64,000 nt of DNA from Candidatus Margulisiibacteriota bacterium (GTDB taxonomy: Bacteria > Margulisbacteria > WOR-1 > O2-12-FULL-45-9 > XYB2-FULL-48-7), in NCBI GenBank assembly GCA_025453605.1, contig JALOPZ010000001.1:719541-783540 (forward strand), read 5' to 3'. Positions 8,309-18,900 of the stretch are shown here, piece after piece. Positions within the stretch are counted from its first letter, which is position 1; every line of letters begins with the position of its first letter. A program made the position numbers and the translations under genes. The notes under the pieces were generated by a model. That model searched no databases. It was not told the DNA's origin and worked only from the letters and a program-made list of their open reading frames with translations.

Positions 8309-9348
8309 TTCTCTCGCAGAAGCGCGACGGCAACACCGTTACGCTGGAGATCGAAGAAACCTACGCCCGCTTCCAGGAAACATTTGACCGCACCCTGCTG
8401 GAAGCCGGCAAAGAGCTTAAGATCGCCGGCTTCCGCCCCGGCAAAGCCCCCCGGGAACTGGTCGAAAAGTCCCTGGACCGCGATTATGTGGAGCACCGCG
8501 CCGCCCAGGCACTGATCGCCGAGATCTACCCGCAGGTCCTGGCCGAGGGAAAGCTGGAACCGGTCGATTACCCGAACATCGAGATCACCCAGCTGGAAAA
8601 CGGCAAGCCGGTCCTGTTCAAAGCGGTTATCGAGGTTTACCCGACCGTTAAGCTCGGCAAATATAAGGGCTTGAAGGTCGAAAAAAGATCGGCTGTCGTG
8701 AGCGAAGAAGAGATCGATAAATTTCTCGGCAACCTGCAGGAGCGCTTTGCCGTGCGCGAGGCCGACGGGAAGCGGACCGTTCTCCCCCTCGATGACAGCT
8801 TTGCCCAAAAAGTCAGCAAGTTCGGGACCCTGGCCGAACTGCGGGCGGAGATCCGGCTGGCGACCGAGCGGGAAAGGGTGGCGGAAGTCGATAGCGACCT
8901 GAAGAACCAGTTGATCGCCGCGCTGGTCACAGCCTGCACGGTCGAGATCCCCAAGGCGATGGTCGAACGCGAGATCGAGGTCCTGCTCGACGAGTTAAAG
9001 GTTTCGCTGGCGCAGAGCGGCCTGACTGTGGCCGATTACCTCAAAGGCTCGCAGAAGACCGAACAGAGCTTCCGGGACGAAATGCGGCCGACGGCCGAAG
9101 GGCGGGTCAAAGGGAAAGTCGCCCTGCAGGCGGTGGTCGACGCGGAAAAACTGACGGTCAGCGACGACGAGGTCAAAGCCGAGATCAAACAAGCGGTCGG
9201 CGGGGTAGAACCGCCGGCGGGGACCACCCCTCAGGTGACCCCCGAACTGATCAAGTATGTCCAGGATTATCTGCTCCGCCAGAAGGCGCTCGACCTGGTC
9301 CTGGCGGCGGCGACCGTTAAAGAAGGGAAAGAGGAGGCAAAGCAATGA
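8302..9348 (+). CDS. tig: Trigger factor lacking the PPIase domain
   Basis: 348 aa, against about 430-450 in most bacteria. The N-terminal ribosome-binding domain is intact, with the signature GFRPGKAP near residues 43-50. The C-terminal helical chaperone domain is also present (from about 170). The FKBP-like peptidyl-prolyl isomerase domain that normally separates them is missing: the linker [16 protein letters not shown] runs within some 20 residues into [11 protein letters not shown], the start of the C-terminal arm. The protein should still bind ribosomes and hold nascent chains. The ATG at 8302 lies 7 bases after TATAAT. The stop overlaps clpP by 4 bases. Confidence 0.92.
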   Translation: MKILSQKRDGNTVTLEIEETYARFQETFDRTLLEAGKELKIAGFRPGKAPRELVEKSLDRDYVEHRAAQALIAEIYPQVLAEGKLEPVDYPNIEITQLENGKPVLFKAVIEVYPTVKLGKYKGLKVEKRSAVVSEEEIDKFLGNLQERFAVREADGKRTVLPLDDSFAQKVSKFGTLAELRAEIRLATERERVAEVDSDLKNQLIAALVTACTVEIPKAMVEREIEVLLDELKVSLAQSGLTVADYLKGSQKTEQSFRDEMRPTAEGRVKGKVALQAVVDAEKLTVSDDEVKAEIKQAVGGVEPPAGTTPQVTPELIKYVQDYLLRQKALDLVLAAATVKEGKEEAKQ

Positions 9349-9968
9349 AAACTGCGGCACAACTGATCCCAATGGTGGTGGAGCAGAGCGCGCGGGGCGA
9401 AAGAGCTTATGATATCTACTCCCGGCTGCTCAAAGACCGGATCATCTTTGTCGGCGGGCCGATCGACGACGACGTGGCCAACATCATCATCGCCGAGCTT
9501 CTCTTTCTGCAGTCGGAAGATCCCAACAAGGATATTTACATGTACATCAACTCGCCGGGCGGAGTGGTCACCGCCGGTTTGGCCATTTATGACACCATGC
9601 GCTACCTGTCGACGCCGATCTCGACGATCTGCATCGGCCAGGCGGCGTCATTTGGCGCGGTCCTTTTGGCGGCCGGAGAAAAGGGGCGCCGCTACGCTTT
9701 GCCGAACGCCCGGATCATGATCCACCAGCCGCTCGGCGGCGCCCAGGGGGCGGCGACCGATATCGAGATCCAGACGCTGGAGATCCTCCGGATCAAGAAA
9801 CTGCTCAACCAGGTGATCGCCAACCACACCGGCCAGTCGCTGGCCAAGATCGAAAAAGACACCGACCGCGACTTTTTCATGGGCGCGGACGAGGCGGTCA
9901 AGTACGGCCTGGTCGACGAGGTCATCACTTCCATCAAGGGCAGCAAGGCCAACGACAAAAAGAAATAA
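9345..9968 (+). CDS. clpP: ATP-dependent Clp protease proteolytic subunit
   Basis: 207 aa, normal length. Catalytic triad: S102 (GQAASFGAV), H127 (MIHQPLGG) and D176 ([10 protein letters not shown]). The handle and head region of the ClpP barrel is complete. The ATG overlaps the tig stop (ATGA). In most bacteria clpX follows clpP in this cluster. Here lon follows after 4 bases, so the unfoldase partner (ClpX, ClpA or ClpC) must be encoded elsewhere. Confidence 0.97.
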   Translation: MKTAAQLIPMVVEQSARGERAYDIYSRLLKDRIIFVGGPIDDDVANIIIAELLFLQSEDPNKDIYMYINSPGGVVTAGLAIYDTMRYLSTPISTICIGQAASFGAVLLAAGEKGRRYALPNARIMIHQPLGGAQGAATDIEIQTLEILRIKKLLNQVIANHTGQSLAKIEKDTDRDFFMGADEAVKYGLVDEVITSIKGSKANDKKK

Positions 9969-9972
9969 ATTG

Positions 9973-12390
9973 ATGTCCGAGCCAAAACGCAGGCAGGAAA
10001 AGTCCGGCGGGTGGCAGGAAGAACTGCCTCTCATTCCCCTGCGCAACATGGTCGTTTTCCCTCAGATGATCGTTCCGCTCTTCATTGGCCGCAACCGCTC
10101 GATCAAGGCGCTGGAAGACACGCTGGCTAAAGAGAAGATGGTCGTCTTTGTCTCCCAGAAGAACGAAGAGGTGGAAGAGCCGGGGCCGCGGGACCTCTGT
10201 ACGATCGGCACCCTGGCCGAGGTCGTTCAGCTGATGGCCCTCCCCGACGGCACCACCAAGGTCCTGGTCGAGGGGATCTGCCGGGTCAAGATCGAAAAAT
10301 TCACTCAGGAGGCGCCGTACTACCGGGTCGCCGTTTCCCGGATCGCGGAACCGGCAGAATTTTCTGCCGAGGCGGAGGCGCTGGTCCGCTCCGTCGTCAA
10401 GCAGTTCGAGGAATACGTTAAGCTGAACCGGCGGATCCCGTCGGAAACGCTGATGTCGATCATCAACGTGGATAACCCCGGCCGCCTGGCGGACCTGATC
10501 TCCTCTTACCTGACGCTCAAGGTCGAGGAAAAACAGGAGATCCTGGAGGCGCTGACGGTGGAGAAACGGCTCAAGAAGCTGTCGGACATCATGGAGAAAG
10601 AGATCGAGGTCCTCAACGTCGAAAAGGCGCTGCAGGGCAAAGTGCGCAAACAGATCGAAAAGGTCCAGAAAGAATATTACCTTAAAGAGAAGCTGCGGGC
10701 CATTCAGGAAGAGCTGGGCGAAGCGGAAGGGGAAGAGGGACAGCCGGAGGCGGCCGAATATAAACAAAAGATCGCCGCCGCCAAGCTCCCGCCGGCGGTC
10801 AAGGAGAAGGCGGACAAAGAGCTGGAACGGCTCAACCAGATGCCGGCGATGTCGTCGGAATCGGCGGTGATCCGCACCTATCTGGACTGGCTGATCGAGC
10901 TCCCCTGGAAGAAAAAGACCAAGTCGCGGCTCGACATCACCGCGGTGGAGAAGATCTTGAACGACGACCATTACGGCCTGACCAAGGTCAAGGAGCGGAT
11001 CCTCGAATACTTTGCCGTTCTGCAGCTGACCGGCCGGATCGGCGGGACGATCCTCTGTTTTGTCGGTCCGCCCGGAGTAGGGAAAACCTCGATCGCCCGC
11101 TCGATCGCCCATGCCATGGGGCGCAAGTTCACCCGGGTAGCGCTGGGCGGGGTGCGCGACGAGGCGGAGATCAGGGGGCACCGCCGGACCTACGTCGGTT
11201 CGCTCCCCGGCCGGATCATCCAGTCGCTGCACAAGGTCAAAGTCGGCAATCCGGTCTTCCTGCTCGACGAGATCGACAAGCTCGGCAACGATTTCCGCGG
11301 CGATCCGGCTTCCGCGCTGCTGGAAGTGCTTGACCCGGAGATGAACAAGGAGTTTTCCGACCACTATCTGGAGGTCGAGTTCGATCTGTCGGACGTTTTT
11401 TTCATTACCACCGCCAACACCCGCGACACGATCCCGCGGCCTCTCCTTGACCGGATGGAGATCATCGAGATGTCGGGCTACACCGAGGAAGAGAAACTGG
11501 GTATCGCCAAAGGATACCTGATCCCGCGCGAGCTGGAGAAGCACGGGCTGAAGAAAGGCAAAGCCGGGCTGGACGAAGAGGCGCTGATGGAGATCATCCG
11601 CGAGTACACCCGTGAAGCCGGGGTCCGTAACCTGGAACGGGAGATCGGCACCGTTCTGCGCAAGATCGTGACCAAACTGGTCAGGGAAAAGAGCGAGGAG
11701 CGCTTCCAGGTCAAAAAGAGCGATCTGGAGGAGTACCTGGGTGCGCCCCGTTACCGCTTCGGCCTGGCGGAAGAGGAAGACCAGGTTGGCACCGCGACCG
11801 GCCTCGTCTGGACCGCGGTCGGCGGCGACACGACGCCGATCGAAGTCACCGTGATGCCGGGGCGGGGGAATCTGACCCTGACCGGCCAGCTCGGCGACGT
11901 GATGCAGGAATCGGCCAAAGCGGCGATGAGCTTTGTCCGCTCCCGGGCGGCCGAGCTTGGCCTCGACGAGAGTTTTTACCGGAAATTCGATATTCATATC
12001 CACGTGCCGGAAGGGGCGGTCCCCAAGGATGGGCCTTCGGCCGGCATCACCATCGCGACCGCCCTGACCTCGGCCCTGACCGGCATTCCGGTCCGCCGCG
12101 ACGTGGCGATGACCGGTGAGATCACCCTGCGCGGGAAGGTCCTGCCGATCGGCGGTTTGAAGGAAAAACTGCTGGCCGCCCGCCGCGCCGGGATCAAAAA
12201 TGCTATAATCCCCAAAGAGAACCAAAAGGACTACGACGAGATCAAAAAAGAGCTGCCGACCGACCTGCAGATCACGTTCGCAGCCGAGATGCCCGAGGTG
12301 CTGGCGGTTGCGCTGGCGAAAAAGTTGAAGGCGAAAGACAAAGGGATCAAATATCTGCCGGGGGCCGAGCCCCCGCCGATGTACGCATAA
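9973..12390 (+). CDS. lon: ATP-dependent Lon protease (LonA)
   Basis: 805 aa with full LonA architecture: N-terminal substrate-binding domain (about 17-210), coiled coil, AAA+ module with Walker A GPPGVGKT at 365-372 and Walker B VFLLDEID near 428-435, and a C-terminal protease domain with the Ser-Lys dyad S689 (PKDGPSAG) and K730 (GGLKEKL). It degrades misfolded and regulatory proteins in the cytoplasm. The ATG at 9973 is preferred over the TTG one codon upstream. It lies in the tig-clpP-lon-lipoprotein operon. Confidence 0.97.
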   Translation: MSEPKRRQEKSGGWQEELPLIPLRNMVVFPQMIVPLFIGRNRSIKALEDTLAKEKMVVFVSQKNEEVEEPGPRDLCTIGTLAEVVQLMALPDGTTKVLVEGICRVKIEKFTQEAPYYRVAVSRIAEPAEFSAEAEALVRSVVKQFEEYVKLNRRIPSETLMSIINVDNPGRLADLISSYLTLKVEEKQEILEALTVEKRLKKLSDIMEKEIEVLNVEKALQGKVRKQIEKVQKEYYLKEKLRAIQEELGEAEGEEGQPEAAEYKQKIAAAKLPPAVKEKADKELERLNQMPAMSSESAVIRTYLDWLIELPWKKKTKSRLDITAVEKILNDDHYGLTKVKERILEYFAVLQLTGRIGGTILCFVGPPGVGKTSIARSIAHAMGRKFTRVALGGVRDEAEIRGHRRTYVGSLPGRIIQSLHKVKVGNPVFLLDEIDKLGNDFRGDPASALLEVLDPEMNKEFSDHYLEVEFDLSDVFFITTANTRDTIPRPLLDRMEIIEMSGYTEEEKLGIAKGYLIPRELEKHGLKKGKAGLDEEALMEIIREYTREAGVRNLEREIGTVLRKIVTKLVREKSEERFQVKKSDLEEYLGAPRYRFGLAEEEDQVGTATGLVWTAVGGDTTPIEVTVMPGRGNLTLTGQLGDVMQESAKAAMSFVRSRAAELGLDESFYRKFDIHIHVPEGAVPKDGPSAGITIATALTSALTGIPVRRDVAMTGEITLRGKVLPIGGLKEKLLAARRAGIKNAIIPKENQKDYDEIKKELPTDLQITFAAEMPEVLAVALAKKLKAKDKGIKYLPGAEPPPMYA

Positions 12391-12405
12391 CGGGAGGCGA
12401 ATGGG

Positions 12406-13320
12406 ATGAAAAAGGATATGAAGTGGATCGCGGTCATCTGTTTGGTCGGGATCGTCGGGTTTATCGGGCTTAGCACCATGCTCAGCGGCTGCGGCGAGCG
12501 GACGGAAAATTCTCTCTATTATTACAATCCCAGCTGGTTGCGGGGGGGCGACGTCGTGCTGATCAAAGGATTGCAGAGCGTCCGCAAGGACGTGATCGGG
12601 ACCCAGCTCGGCTCTGCCTACACCGAAACGTTGATCACCATGGATGCGACCGGGGCGAACGAAGGGGTTATCCTTGACGTGACCGGTAACCCGCCCTACG
12701 GGCTGTCGGCCGCGCCGGCCGGCGACTATCTGGTCTATCTTGACGGTCTGCGCAACGGGCTTTTCTCCAAGGCGGTCATTCTTAATATTGCCGCCGGTAC
12801 CCACCAGGGGCTCAACAAGATCGAAATGGTTTTCAATCCCGGGATCAAGGCGATCGACTGGACCAATGTGGCCGGCAAACTGGTTTACTGTACGACCCGG
12901 GAGATCCGCACCATCACCCTCGACGGCACCGATACCCTGGTAGCGACCGTGGCCGATCTCTCGTTCGTCACCTGGAAGAACGGAACGAAGCTGGCCTACG
13001 TTCACACGGTCGGCGGCGTTGACGTTCTTTCCCTGACCGACGGGGTCACGACCACCGATCTGCCGGCCGCGGCTTTCGTCGACAAACCGCAGATCTCGGC
13101 GGCCAATACCGCGATGATCTACGGCCTTTCCGGCAGCAGCTACTGCAGCGTTGACACCAGCGTCGGCTCGCCGGCGACCACCGAGGTCCTGGCCAGCTGC
13201 AAAGCCGATCTGCCGCGCCTGAACCAGGCGGGCGACAAAGTCGTCTACGACCGGGCCGGCGAACAGACCGGGATCTATATCCTGGATCTGACCACTAAAG
13301 CCGAGACCAAGATCAAGTAA
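12406..13320 (+). CDS. Lipoprotein with TolB/WD40-like beta-propeller repeats
   Basis: 304 aa. The N-terminal signal ends in a lipobox (LSGC, acylated Cys near residue 29). The rest consists of short beta-strand blades (SAAPAGDYLVYLDG, SFVTWKNGTKLAYV, RLNQAGDKVVYDR) as in TolB-type propellers. A membrane-anchored periplasmic or surface scaffold is likely, but its partner is unknown. A good Shine-Dalgarno (GGGAGG, 7 bases before ATG) sits in the 15-base gap after lon, so it is the last gene of the tig operon. A strong terminator follows. Confidence 0.75.
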   Translation: MKKDMKWIAVICLVGIVGFIGLSTMLSGCGERTENSLYYYNPSWLRGGDVVLIKGLQSVRKDVIGTQLGSAYTETLITMDATGANEGVILDVTGNPPYGLSAAPAGDYLVYLDGLRNGLFSKAVILNIAAGTHQGLNKIEMVFNPGIKAIDWTNVAGKLVYCTTREIRTITLDGTDTLVATVADLSFVTWKNGTKLAYVHTVGGVDVLSLTDGVTTTDLPAAAFVDKPQISAANTAMIYGLSGSSYCSVDTSVGSPATTEVLASCKADLPRLNQAGDKVVYDRAGEQTGIYILDLTTKAETKIK

Positions 13321-13354
13321 TATATTTAATATTTCCATATAATAGGCCAAATAA

Positions 13355-13386
13355 CGGTCCGCCTCCGGCGGACCGTTTGCTTTAAT
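13355..13386 (+). terminator. Intrinsic terminator after the tig-clpP-lon-lipoprotein operon
   Basis: A perfect 9-bp GC-rich stem (CGGTCCGCC / GGCGGACCG, 13355-13363 and 13367-13375) with a 3-base TCC loop. It is followed by TTTGCTTTAATTT. Confidence 0.9.
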
Positions 13387-13392
13387 TTAATG

Positions 13393-13419
13393 CAAGAAAA
13401 CCCCGCTATAAACCGATAG
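13393..13419 (+). promoter_or_regulatory. FliA/SigD-like promoter upstream of Ser/Thr kinase 1
   Basis: CAAG-N15-ACCGATAG, 26 bases before the ATG at 13446. It shares spacing and the CGATA core with seven other sites in the window. The -35 half is weaker than the GAAA of most members. An alternative TATAGA lies 6 bases before the ATG. Confidence 0.5.
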
Positions 13420-13445
13420 ATTAGTAGAGGAACTATAGAGTACCT

Positions 13446-15047
13446 ATGACTTACGATTACGATGCCAGTAAAACGCCTACTTGGCGACCTCCAAAAGGTC
13501 CGGCCAAGCCGGGACGGACTGAAGCGCCGCCGGTCAGACCGGACACCCCCGCGCCGGAGATCGATTATTACGTCCACGGCGATCCGCTGGGCGAGCAGGG
13601 AGCGATGTCGGTCGTTTCGCACGTTGAGGAATCTAATCTCGAAGGCGAATTTATTGTTAGGGTCAATACCCGTTCCGCCGAAGCCAACGCCCACGAGCAA
13701 TACGTTGCCCGCTATTTGCAGGAGGCGGGCGAATTGGATAATGTGGTCGGGATCCGGGCAGTGGCGCATGACACCGTTGTGATGAGCAAGGCCCCAGGTA
13801 TTCCGCTCTCTGATCTGCTGCAGCAATTTCCGAACGGTTTGCCGCCGAAGATCGCAACCCAGATTGCCAAAGAATTAGCCAAGGGACTGGCCGCTCTCGA
13901 CAACGTCGGATTGGCGCACAACGATCTAAAGCCAGCCAACACGATCGTGGAGATCGTCGAAGGGCAGGTCAGGTCGGTCACGATCATTGATCCTTTCATG
14001 GCAACGGCAACAAAAGAGGTTGGCTTGAAAGATGGGGGGGTCAGGGGTGGTACGCCGGAATACGGCTCACCCGAACAATTTCATAATAAGCCATCGACCG
14101 GCAAGTCTGACGTATACGCGCTGGGCAAGATTCTATACAAGATGTTGACCGGCCGTCCTCTGTTTGGCGAGCAGAACGTTATGAAGCTGATTCGCGCTAC
14201 CGCGTTTGAACCGATCACCCCCGACCACAGCGAGCTGCGATCAGCGCCGCCTAATACACGAGGGACGCTCGGAAAACTCCTGGCTTTTAACCCGGCTGAC
14301 CGAGCCTCGGCCAGTGAAGCGGTCGGTCACCTGGAACAATTAGAGCGGAATCTTCCGGCGGCAGAGTTGCCGGAGGTTAAGCCGACCCGCGACGGCCGGA
14401 TCGCCGCAGCGGATACATGCCAGGAGGTCGCCCAGGTTAAACCTCCCGTTAGGTCAGCCAGAGCGGTGGCCGCCAATGTCGGCTCCATGGCAGCCGGGTT
14501 AGGAATCGGTTTGGTGACGGCTCACGCACTGGAAAAGGCCGGGGCTCACCCAGGGATTACCGCTGGGACCTCGATCTTGACCGGGACGGCGGCCGGGGCG
14601 CTCGCTACCCGGGGACTGACCGGCGCTTTCCCTTCGGCCGGCACTTTGGCCACAGGAACAGTTACCGGTGTGGCGGCGGGGGTGTTCGCTTCCCAGGTTT
14701 ACAATAGTGCGCTTGACGCGGCTGGGGTCAAAGCTGATTCGGCGGCCCGGCAAGCTCCGGCGCAGATCGGTGTCGGCCTGGTCGGCGGAACGGTGGTTTC
14801 TTCGGCCGGGGTGGCAGCATCTCCGTTCACCGTCTTTGCCGTCGTTAATGAATTGCCGGCGCTGGTCGAGTCAAGAGAAGTTACCGCCGCCAAGGCGTCC
14901 AATGTGGAAAAGGCGAGAGAGCAAATGGCTCACGACGCTATCTACGCCGACGGCTGGAAAAGATACGCGGCGCTCGGCGCGCTCGGCTTGAGCCTGGTCC
15001 CGATCTTTAACAAAGGAATCGTCGGCTTCGGCGCCGGCAGCAAATAG
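13446..15047 (+). CDS. Eukaryotic-type Ser/Thr protein kinase with C-terminal Gly/Ala-rich membrane region
   Basis: 533 aa. The kinase domain spans about 43-320, with glycine-loop region GDPLGEQGAMSVV, catalytic loop HNDLKPAN (D160, K162, N165), metal-binding DPF instead of DFG (D182), and GTPEYGSPEQ before the F-helix SDVYALG. The beta-3 position expected to hold the VAIK lysine reads FIVRVN, giving arginine at 72, so activity is uncertain. Residues about 355-480 form several glycine/alanine-rich hydrophobic stretches that could be membrane hairpins. There is no signal peptide; the N-terminal 40 residues are proline-rich. It heads the signalling island with an FHA/phosphatase protein downstream. 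Confidence 0.85.
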   Translation: MTYDYDASKTPTWRPPKGPAKPGRTEAPPVRPDTPAPEIDYYVHGDPLGEQGAMSVVSHVEESNLEGEFIVRVNTRSAEANAHEQYVARYLQEAGELDNVVGIRAVAHDTVVMSKAPGIPLSDLLQQFPNGLPPKIATQIAKELAKGLAALDNVGLAHNDLKPANTIVEIVEGQVRSVTIIDPFMATATKEVGLKDGGVRGGTPEYGSPEQFHNKPSTGKSDVYALGKILYKMLTGRPLFGEQNVMKLIRATAFEPITPDHSELRSAPPNTRGTLGKLLAFNPADRASASEAVGHLEQLERNLPAAELPEVKPTRDGRIAAADTCQEVAQVKPPVRSARAVAANVGSMAAGLGIGLVTAHALEKAGAHPGITAGTSILTGTAAGALATRGLTGAFPSAGTLATGTVTGVAAGVFASQVYNSALDAAGVKADSAARQAPAQIGVGLVGGTVVSSAGVAASPFTVFAVVNELPALVESREVTAAKASNVEKAREQMAHDAIYADGWKRYAALGALGLSLVPIFNKGIVGFGAGSK

Positions 15048-15050
15048 TCT

Positions 15051-15077
15051 GAAATTAGACCCTATTTTCTCTGATAA
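15051..15077 (+). promoter_or_regulatory. FliA/SigD-like promoter upstream of the 247-aa gene
   Basis: GAAA-N15-TCTGATAA, ending 9 bases before the ATG at 15087. The transcript would have almost no leader, and no Shine-Dalgarno is present. Confidence 0.6.
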
Positions 15078-15086
15078 TTACCTGTA

Positions 15087-15830
15087 ATGGCCGCAAACCT
15101 GGGCAAAGTCTTACCACGCTTTTATGACATCGGCAGATTGACGGCGACGATCGGCCCGTATCGCCTGACCGATTCAGCCCGCACGCAGGTACCGCTGCGG
15201 GGAGTCCAGTACGCCAGCCTTAATGTAATGAGCGCCCTCTTTTCTTACTCCCATATTAGAGACTCCGGTCAGATCGAAGTAGCGCCGGATTCGACGGTAG
15301 AATTGGATCAGTTGCCGGTGGAAATGGCGCTTTGTCCTCCGTCGGGGATGGGCGCGGTCCTGTTGCAGCGGGAACAGCTAGCCGCCAAGGTCTGGCAGCC
15401 ATTCTTGTTTGGAGGGGAAGCGGGGGATCGGTTTCGAGAGGATTTGCAATCCGTTTGCCAATGGGTTGTCCTCCTCCCATATCTGGCCAGGGGGGATGAC
15501 CACAAAGTTTTCGGTTTTACCCTGGCCGCGGCCGGGATCAGACCGCTGGAAATAGCCACGGTGTTTTCCGGTGAACCGGAGATCGCCCAGATAGTCGCCA
15601 GCGAGAACGTTCTTTTTATCGCCCCCTTTAGCCAGGGAGACGGTCTATTTGCGGCTAACTACCAATTTGACCTTTTTAAGGGGCTGAGCCACCTGGTCGG
15701 GCTTGCCAAAGCGGCGCAGACCATGCCGGGAGCTTCGGCGGACAGCCTGGAGCGGGTTGCGCTGGTATATGCTACTGCGGTCAATAAGTCCTGGTTGGGA
15801 TCAAGCATCTCAAGATATATGCATAAATAG
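15087..15830 (+). CDS. Unknown 247-aa protein in the kinase/FHA island
   Basis: Family not recognised. No signal peptide, transmembrane helix or catalytic motif stands out; composition is that of a globular mixed alpha/beta protein. It lies 39 bases after kinase 1 and 98 bases before the FHA-phosphatase gene, and has its own FliA/SigD-like promoter. Co-expression with the kinase and phosphatase is therefore likely, for example as a substrate or adaptor (inference). Confidence 0.7.
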   Translation: MAANLGKVLPRFYDIGRLTATIGPYRLTDSARTQVPLRGVQYASLNVMSALFSYSHIRDSGQIEVAPDSTVELDQLPVEMALCPPSGMGAVLLQREQLAAKVWQPFLFGGEAGDRFREDLQSVCQWVVLLPYLARGDDHKVFGFTLAAAGIRPLEIATVFSGEPEIAQIVASENVLFIAPFSQGDGLFAANYQFDLFKGLSHLVGLAKAAQTMPGASADSLERVALVYATAVNKSWLGSSISRYMHK

Positions 15831-15865
15831 GCCAAAAATATGGCTATGATTCCCCTCTTTTGATA

Positions 15866-15892
15866 CAAGTTTTCGGCCCGAAAATCCGATAT
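15866..15892 (+). promoter_or_regulatory. FliA/SigD-like promoter upstream of the FHA-phosphatase gene
   Basis: CAAG-N15-TCCGATAT, 36 bases before the ATG at 15929. The -10 half is one base from the SigD consensus GCCGATAT, and ACAAGTTT resembles the TAAAGTTT -35. Confidence 0.55.
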
Positions 15893-15928
15893 ATAGTGTA
15901 GGGAAGCAGCTTAGCTGTTTGCCTATAT

Positions 15929-18900
15929 ATGACACCGCCTAAAGTAAATGACCCAAGAGTCATGCCAGCTAAGCCCCAGTGGGGGCTAAAGCTCCGCAAT
16001 CCGCTCGGAGAGGGATTGAGGCTTCGACTCGGGCCGCAATTGGATACCTACGTTCCCGCCCCCGAACGCCAGGAACCGGCTCAAGCAAAACCACTTGATC
16101 TTGACCAGGTTATTAAACCGGTCCAGCAGGAGATCCGGTCGCTGGAACAGTTGTGCCGGACCCAGAAACTGCCGACCCCGCTCAAACAGCAATATGAGCA
16201 GGCGATCGGCCGTTTAAGAAAATTCGTTAAAGAGGTTAAAGATGGCCGCGATCCCCAGGCCGCTTACCGGGAGAACATTCCCGCTGCGCGACAACACCTG
16301 CAGTCGGCGCAGAACCAGGCGGCCAAGCTCCTCCAACAGCAAGCCGTAGCGTTACTAGGGCGCTACGGAGAATTAGCGCAGGTTCTTTCCGCCGACGAAA
16401 AACAGGTCCTCCAGCCAGAGATCGCTCTATTAACCAAGGGGCAAAACGGGAAACTAACCGCCGCTGAGGCTAAGGGATTGAATGCCGCGTTGGCAGAACT
16501 CCAGCGGAAAATGCCGGCGGTTGCCAGGCTGGCTGCCCAGCGTGCCCAGGGCAAGATGCTGGCCGCGATCAAGCAGGTCAGAGGCCCGCTCAAAGAGCTT
16601 CTGGCTGCCGACGAAAAAGTCGGCGCCCAAGGCCGGGCCGCTTCTTCCCCCTGGTTTGGCGGAATTGCCTATTTGCTGGCGACCAATCCGGCCGCCCATC
16701 AGGGAACGACCCTGGCGGACAGAAGGCAGGCAACCCGCAATCCAGAGCAAGCCCGGTCGGTCGCCGACCTTCTCATGTGCCTCGACCAGCTGGAAACCGA
16801 CATCCGGAGCGGAAAACCAATACCAGCCAACCGGCTCAATGACCTGCAGCGGATCGCTAACAGCCCGGTTATTGCCGCGACGCAGGATGCGGTGAAGGTT
16901 GGGGCAGTTGTGGAAGCCGCTAAAGTTGTCGCTATCTCCTCGGCGATCGTTGTCTCCGGCGGCTTTGTTGGCGGGATCGCCGCCGAAGCTTTTGCCGCCT
17001 ATGCCGGATCGGGCGCGCTGGTCACCCTGGGAGCTTTACTGGTCGAAGGGACGGTCTTTACGGCTGTTACCGTTCCCCTGGAATACGCCGTCGGGATCGG
17101 CGAGCTGCCGGACAGCGGGACTGAATGGGCGGAACGGGTGGTGACCAACGCGGCGATGATCGGAACGTTCAAAGTCGCCGGTAGGGCCTATGAAACAGTT
17201 GCCGGCTCCTACCGTTTGACCGCGCCGGTCCTGCATGAGTTTGGTCGTTTGAGCACCAGTTTTGCGGCGATGAATGGCTTTGCCCTTGGCGAACAGCTGG
17301 TCCATGGTGAGAATCCCGGGTTGGTCTTCAGCTGGAATAATCTTGGGAACCAGGCGGTCAATTCTCTGCCCAACTTTATCGGTCTGGAACTGGCGGGCCG
17401 TGCCAGCCGGCCGCTCCTGGGCCCGATCGCGGAACGGGTCAGAGGTTGGAAGGAAACCAGGCTGCAGCTAAGATTGCCGGAGATCACCCCGCGCGAGATC
17501 AACGTGGCGGAGCTGGTCGCGGCCGAAGAGCAGACCGTTTCATTAAGGACGGAGGGGACAGAGGCGGGGACCAAGGCCGAAAGGGCAAAGATCGTCCGGC
17601 CGGACAGATCAGGCCGGGGGGCGGTGCCGGAGGAGGTCAGCGATAATCCTTACGAACGGCAACTGCGTTTTGAATCGCCGGAAGAGTTTCTGGCTTTTGT
17701 CGACCACCTGGAAGGCGCAAGGCCGGATATCATTGCCCGCCGCGCCAAGCTTGCCGCCCAGGACCCGAGCACGCCGGTTTACGTTACTGACGCCCGGCAG
17801 CAGGCGCAGGCGATCTGGGATAAGATGAGCACCGGCAAGCAAACAGAGGTCAGGAGCATGCTGGGTGGAAAAGAGATAACTCCCGACCGGTTGATCGAAG
17901 GAGCGGGTGAGTTGATGATCCGGAACAAGCGGGATCCTGACTTTGCCGCCCTGCTGCGGATCAAAGGCGAACTTTTCGGGATGAAGATGTTCACAGAGAC
18001 GATCGCGGCCCGCCATGGCATCAAGGCGGAATGGCTCGATCGGCTCCTCCTGACCGATCACTGGTTCACTTCGGAGATCAGCAACTTCAAAGAATCCGTG
18101 CCTCACGGGCAAACTGCGATCATCGGCCGGACGATCGGTAAACTGGATACGGTCGTGGTACCGGCCGAGTCGGGGCCAGCCAGGATAAATGGCGACACCC
18201 TGGTCGGAGCGGATGGCCGGATAAACGAAGAGGTCGAGATCAAGCGCGAGGGGCCCAGCGTGATCATTCTTGACCGGAAAACCGGTCACGTAGTGGACAT
18301 GGGAACGATCGGGACCGATAATACTGTCCAGTTTGTCGGCGGGAGCGATACCCACCATTCGCTCTTTAAAAGATTCGGCCGGGCGGCCGCCGACCGGATC
18401 ACGGGCTTGCGCCAGTGGTTGTGGGGCGCCGGGGTAACGGTGGCGCTGGACGAGCCGATCACCCTGCGCAAAGGGAGCACGGTTGATAAGCACAATGTCG
18501 ATATCCCGGCCGGCCGCTCTCTGTCGCTGAAATTGGGCGGGGTGCCGGTGCGGCTTTACAATTTACGGGGTGCTTTCTACGTCCAGGAGATGGGAGATAA
18601 TCCGTCGGAACCGCAGATGGTCAACATGCAAAAAGATCAGACCGGCCGGAAAAAGATGGGGATGCTCTCGATCGGCCGGGCCCAGGATTCTGACCTGGTC
18701 TTATCGGATAGCAACGTATCCAGCAAGCATCTGACGATCGTGATCGAGAACAGTAAAGCCCTTATTGCCGATACTTCCAGGAACGGCACGCTGGTCGATC
18801 CGCAGTCTGAGCCTTACCGACCGATCGGACCTAACGGCGGTTTTATTGAAAAAGGGCTGGAGTTCGTCAACAAAGAACAAGCCGCGAAATATATGGGTGG

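Noticed and set aside
12194..12210. TGCTATAAT inside lon
   Set aside because: A perfect extended -10 by sequence, but it lies in coding sequence with no start codon 6-8 bases downstream and no gene it could serve.
9934..13350. A 1138-codon open frame on the minus strand opposite lon
   Set aside because: It is antisense to lon and the lipoprotein, has the composition of a GC-driven shadow frame, and no ribosome site or domain.
15870..15884. TTTTCGGCCCGAAAA as a terminator before the FHA-phosphatase gene
   Set aside because: The stem is short with a very tight loop, no T tract follows, and it lies in the spacer of a predicted promoter.
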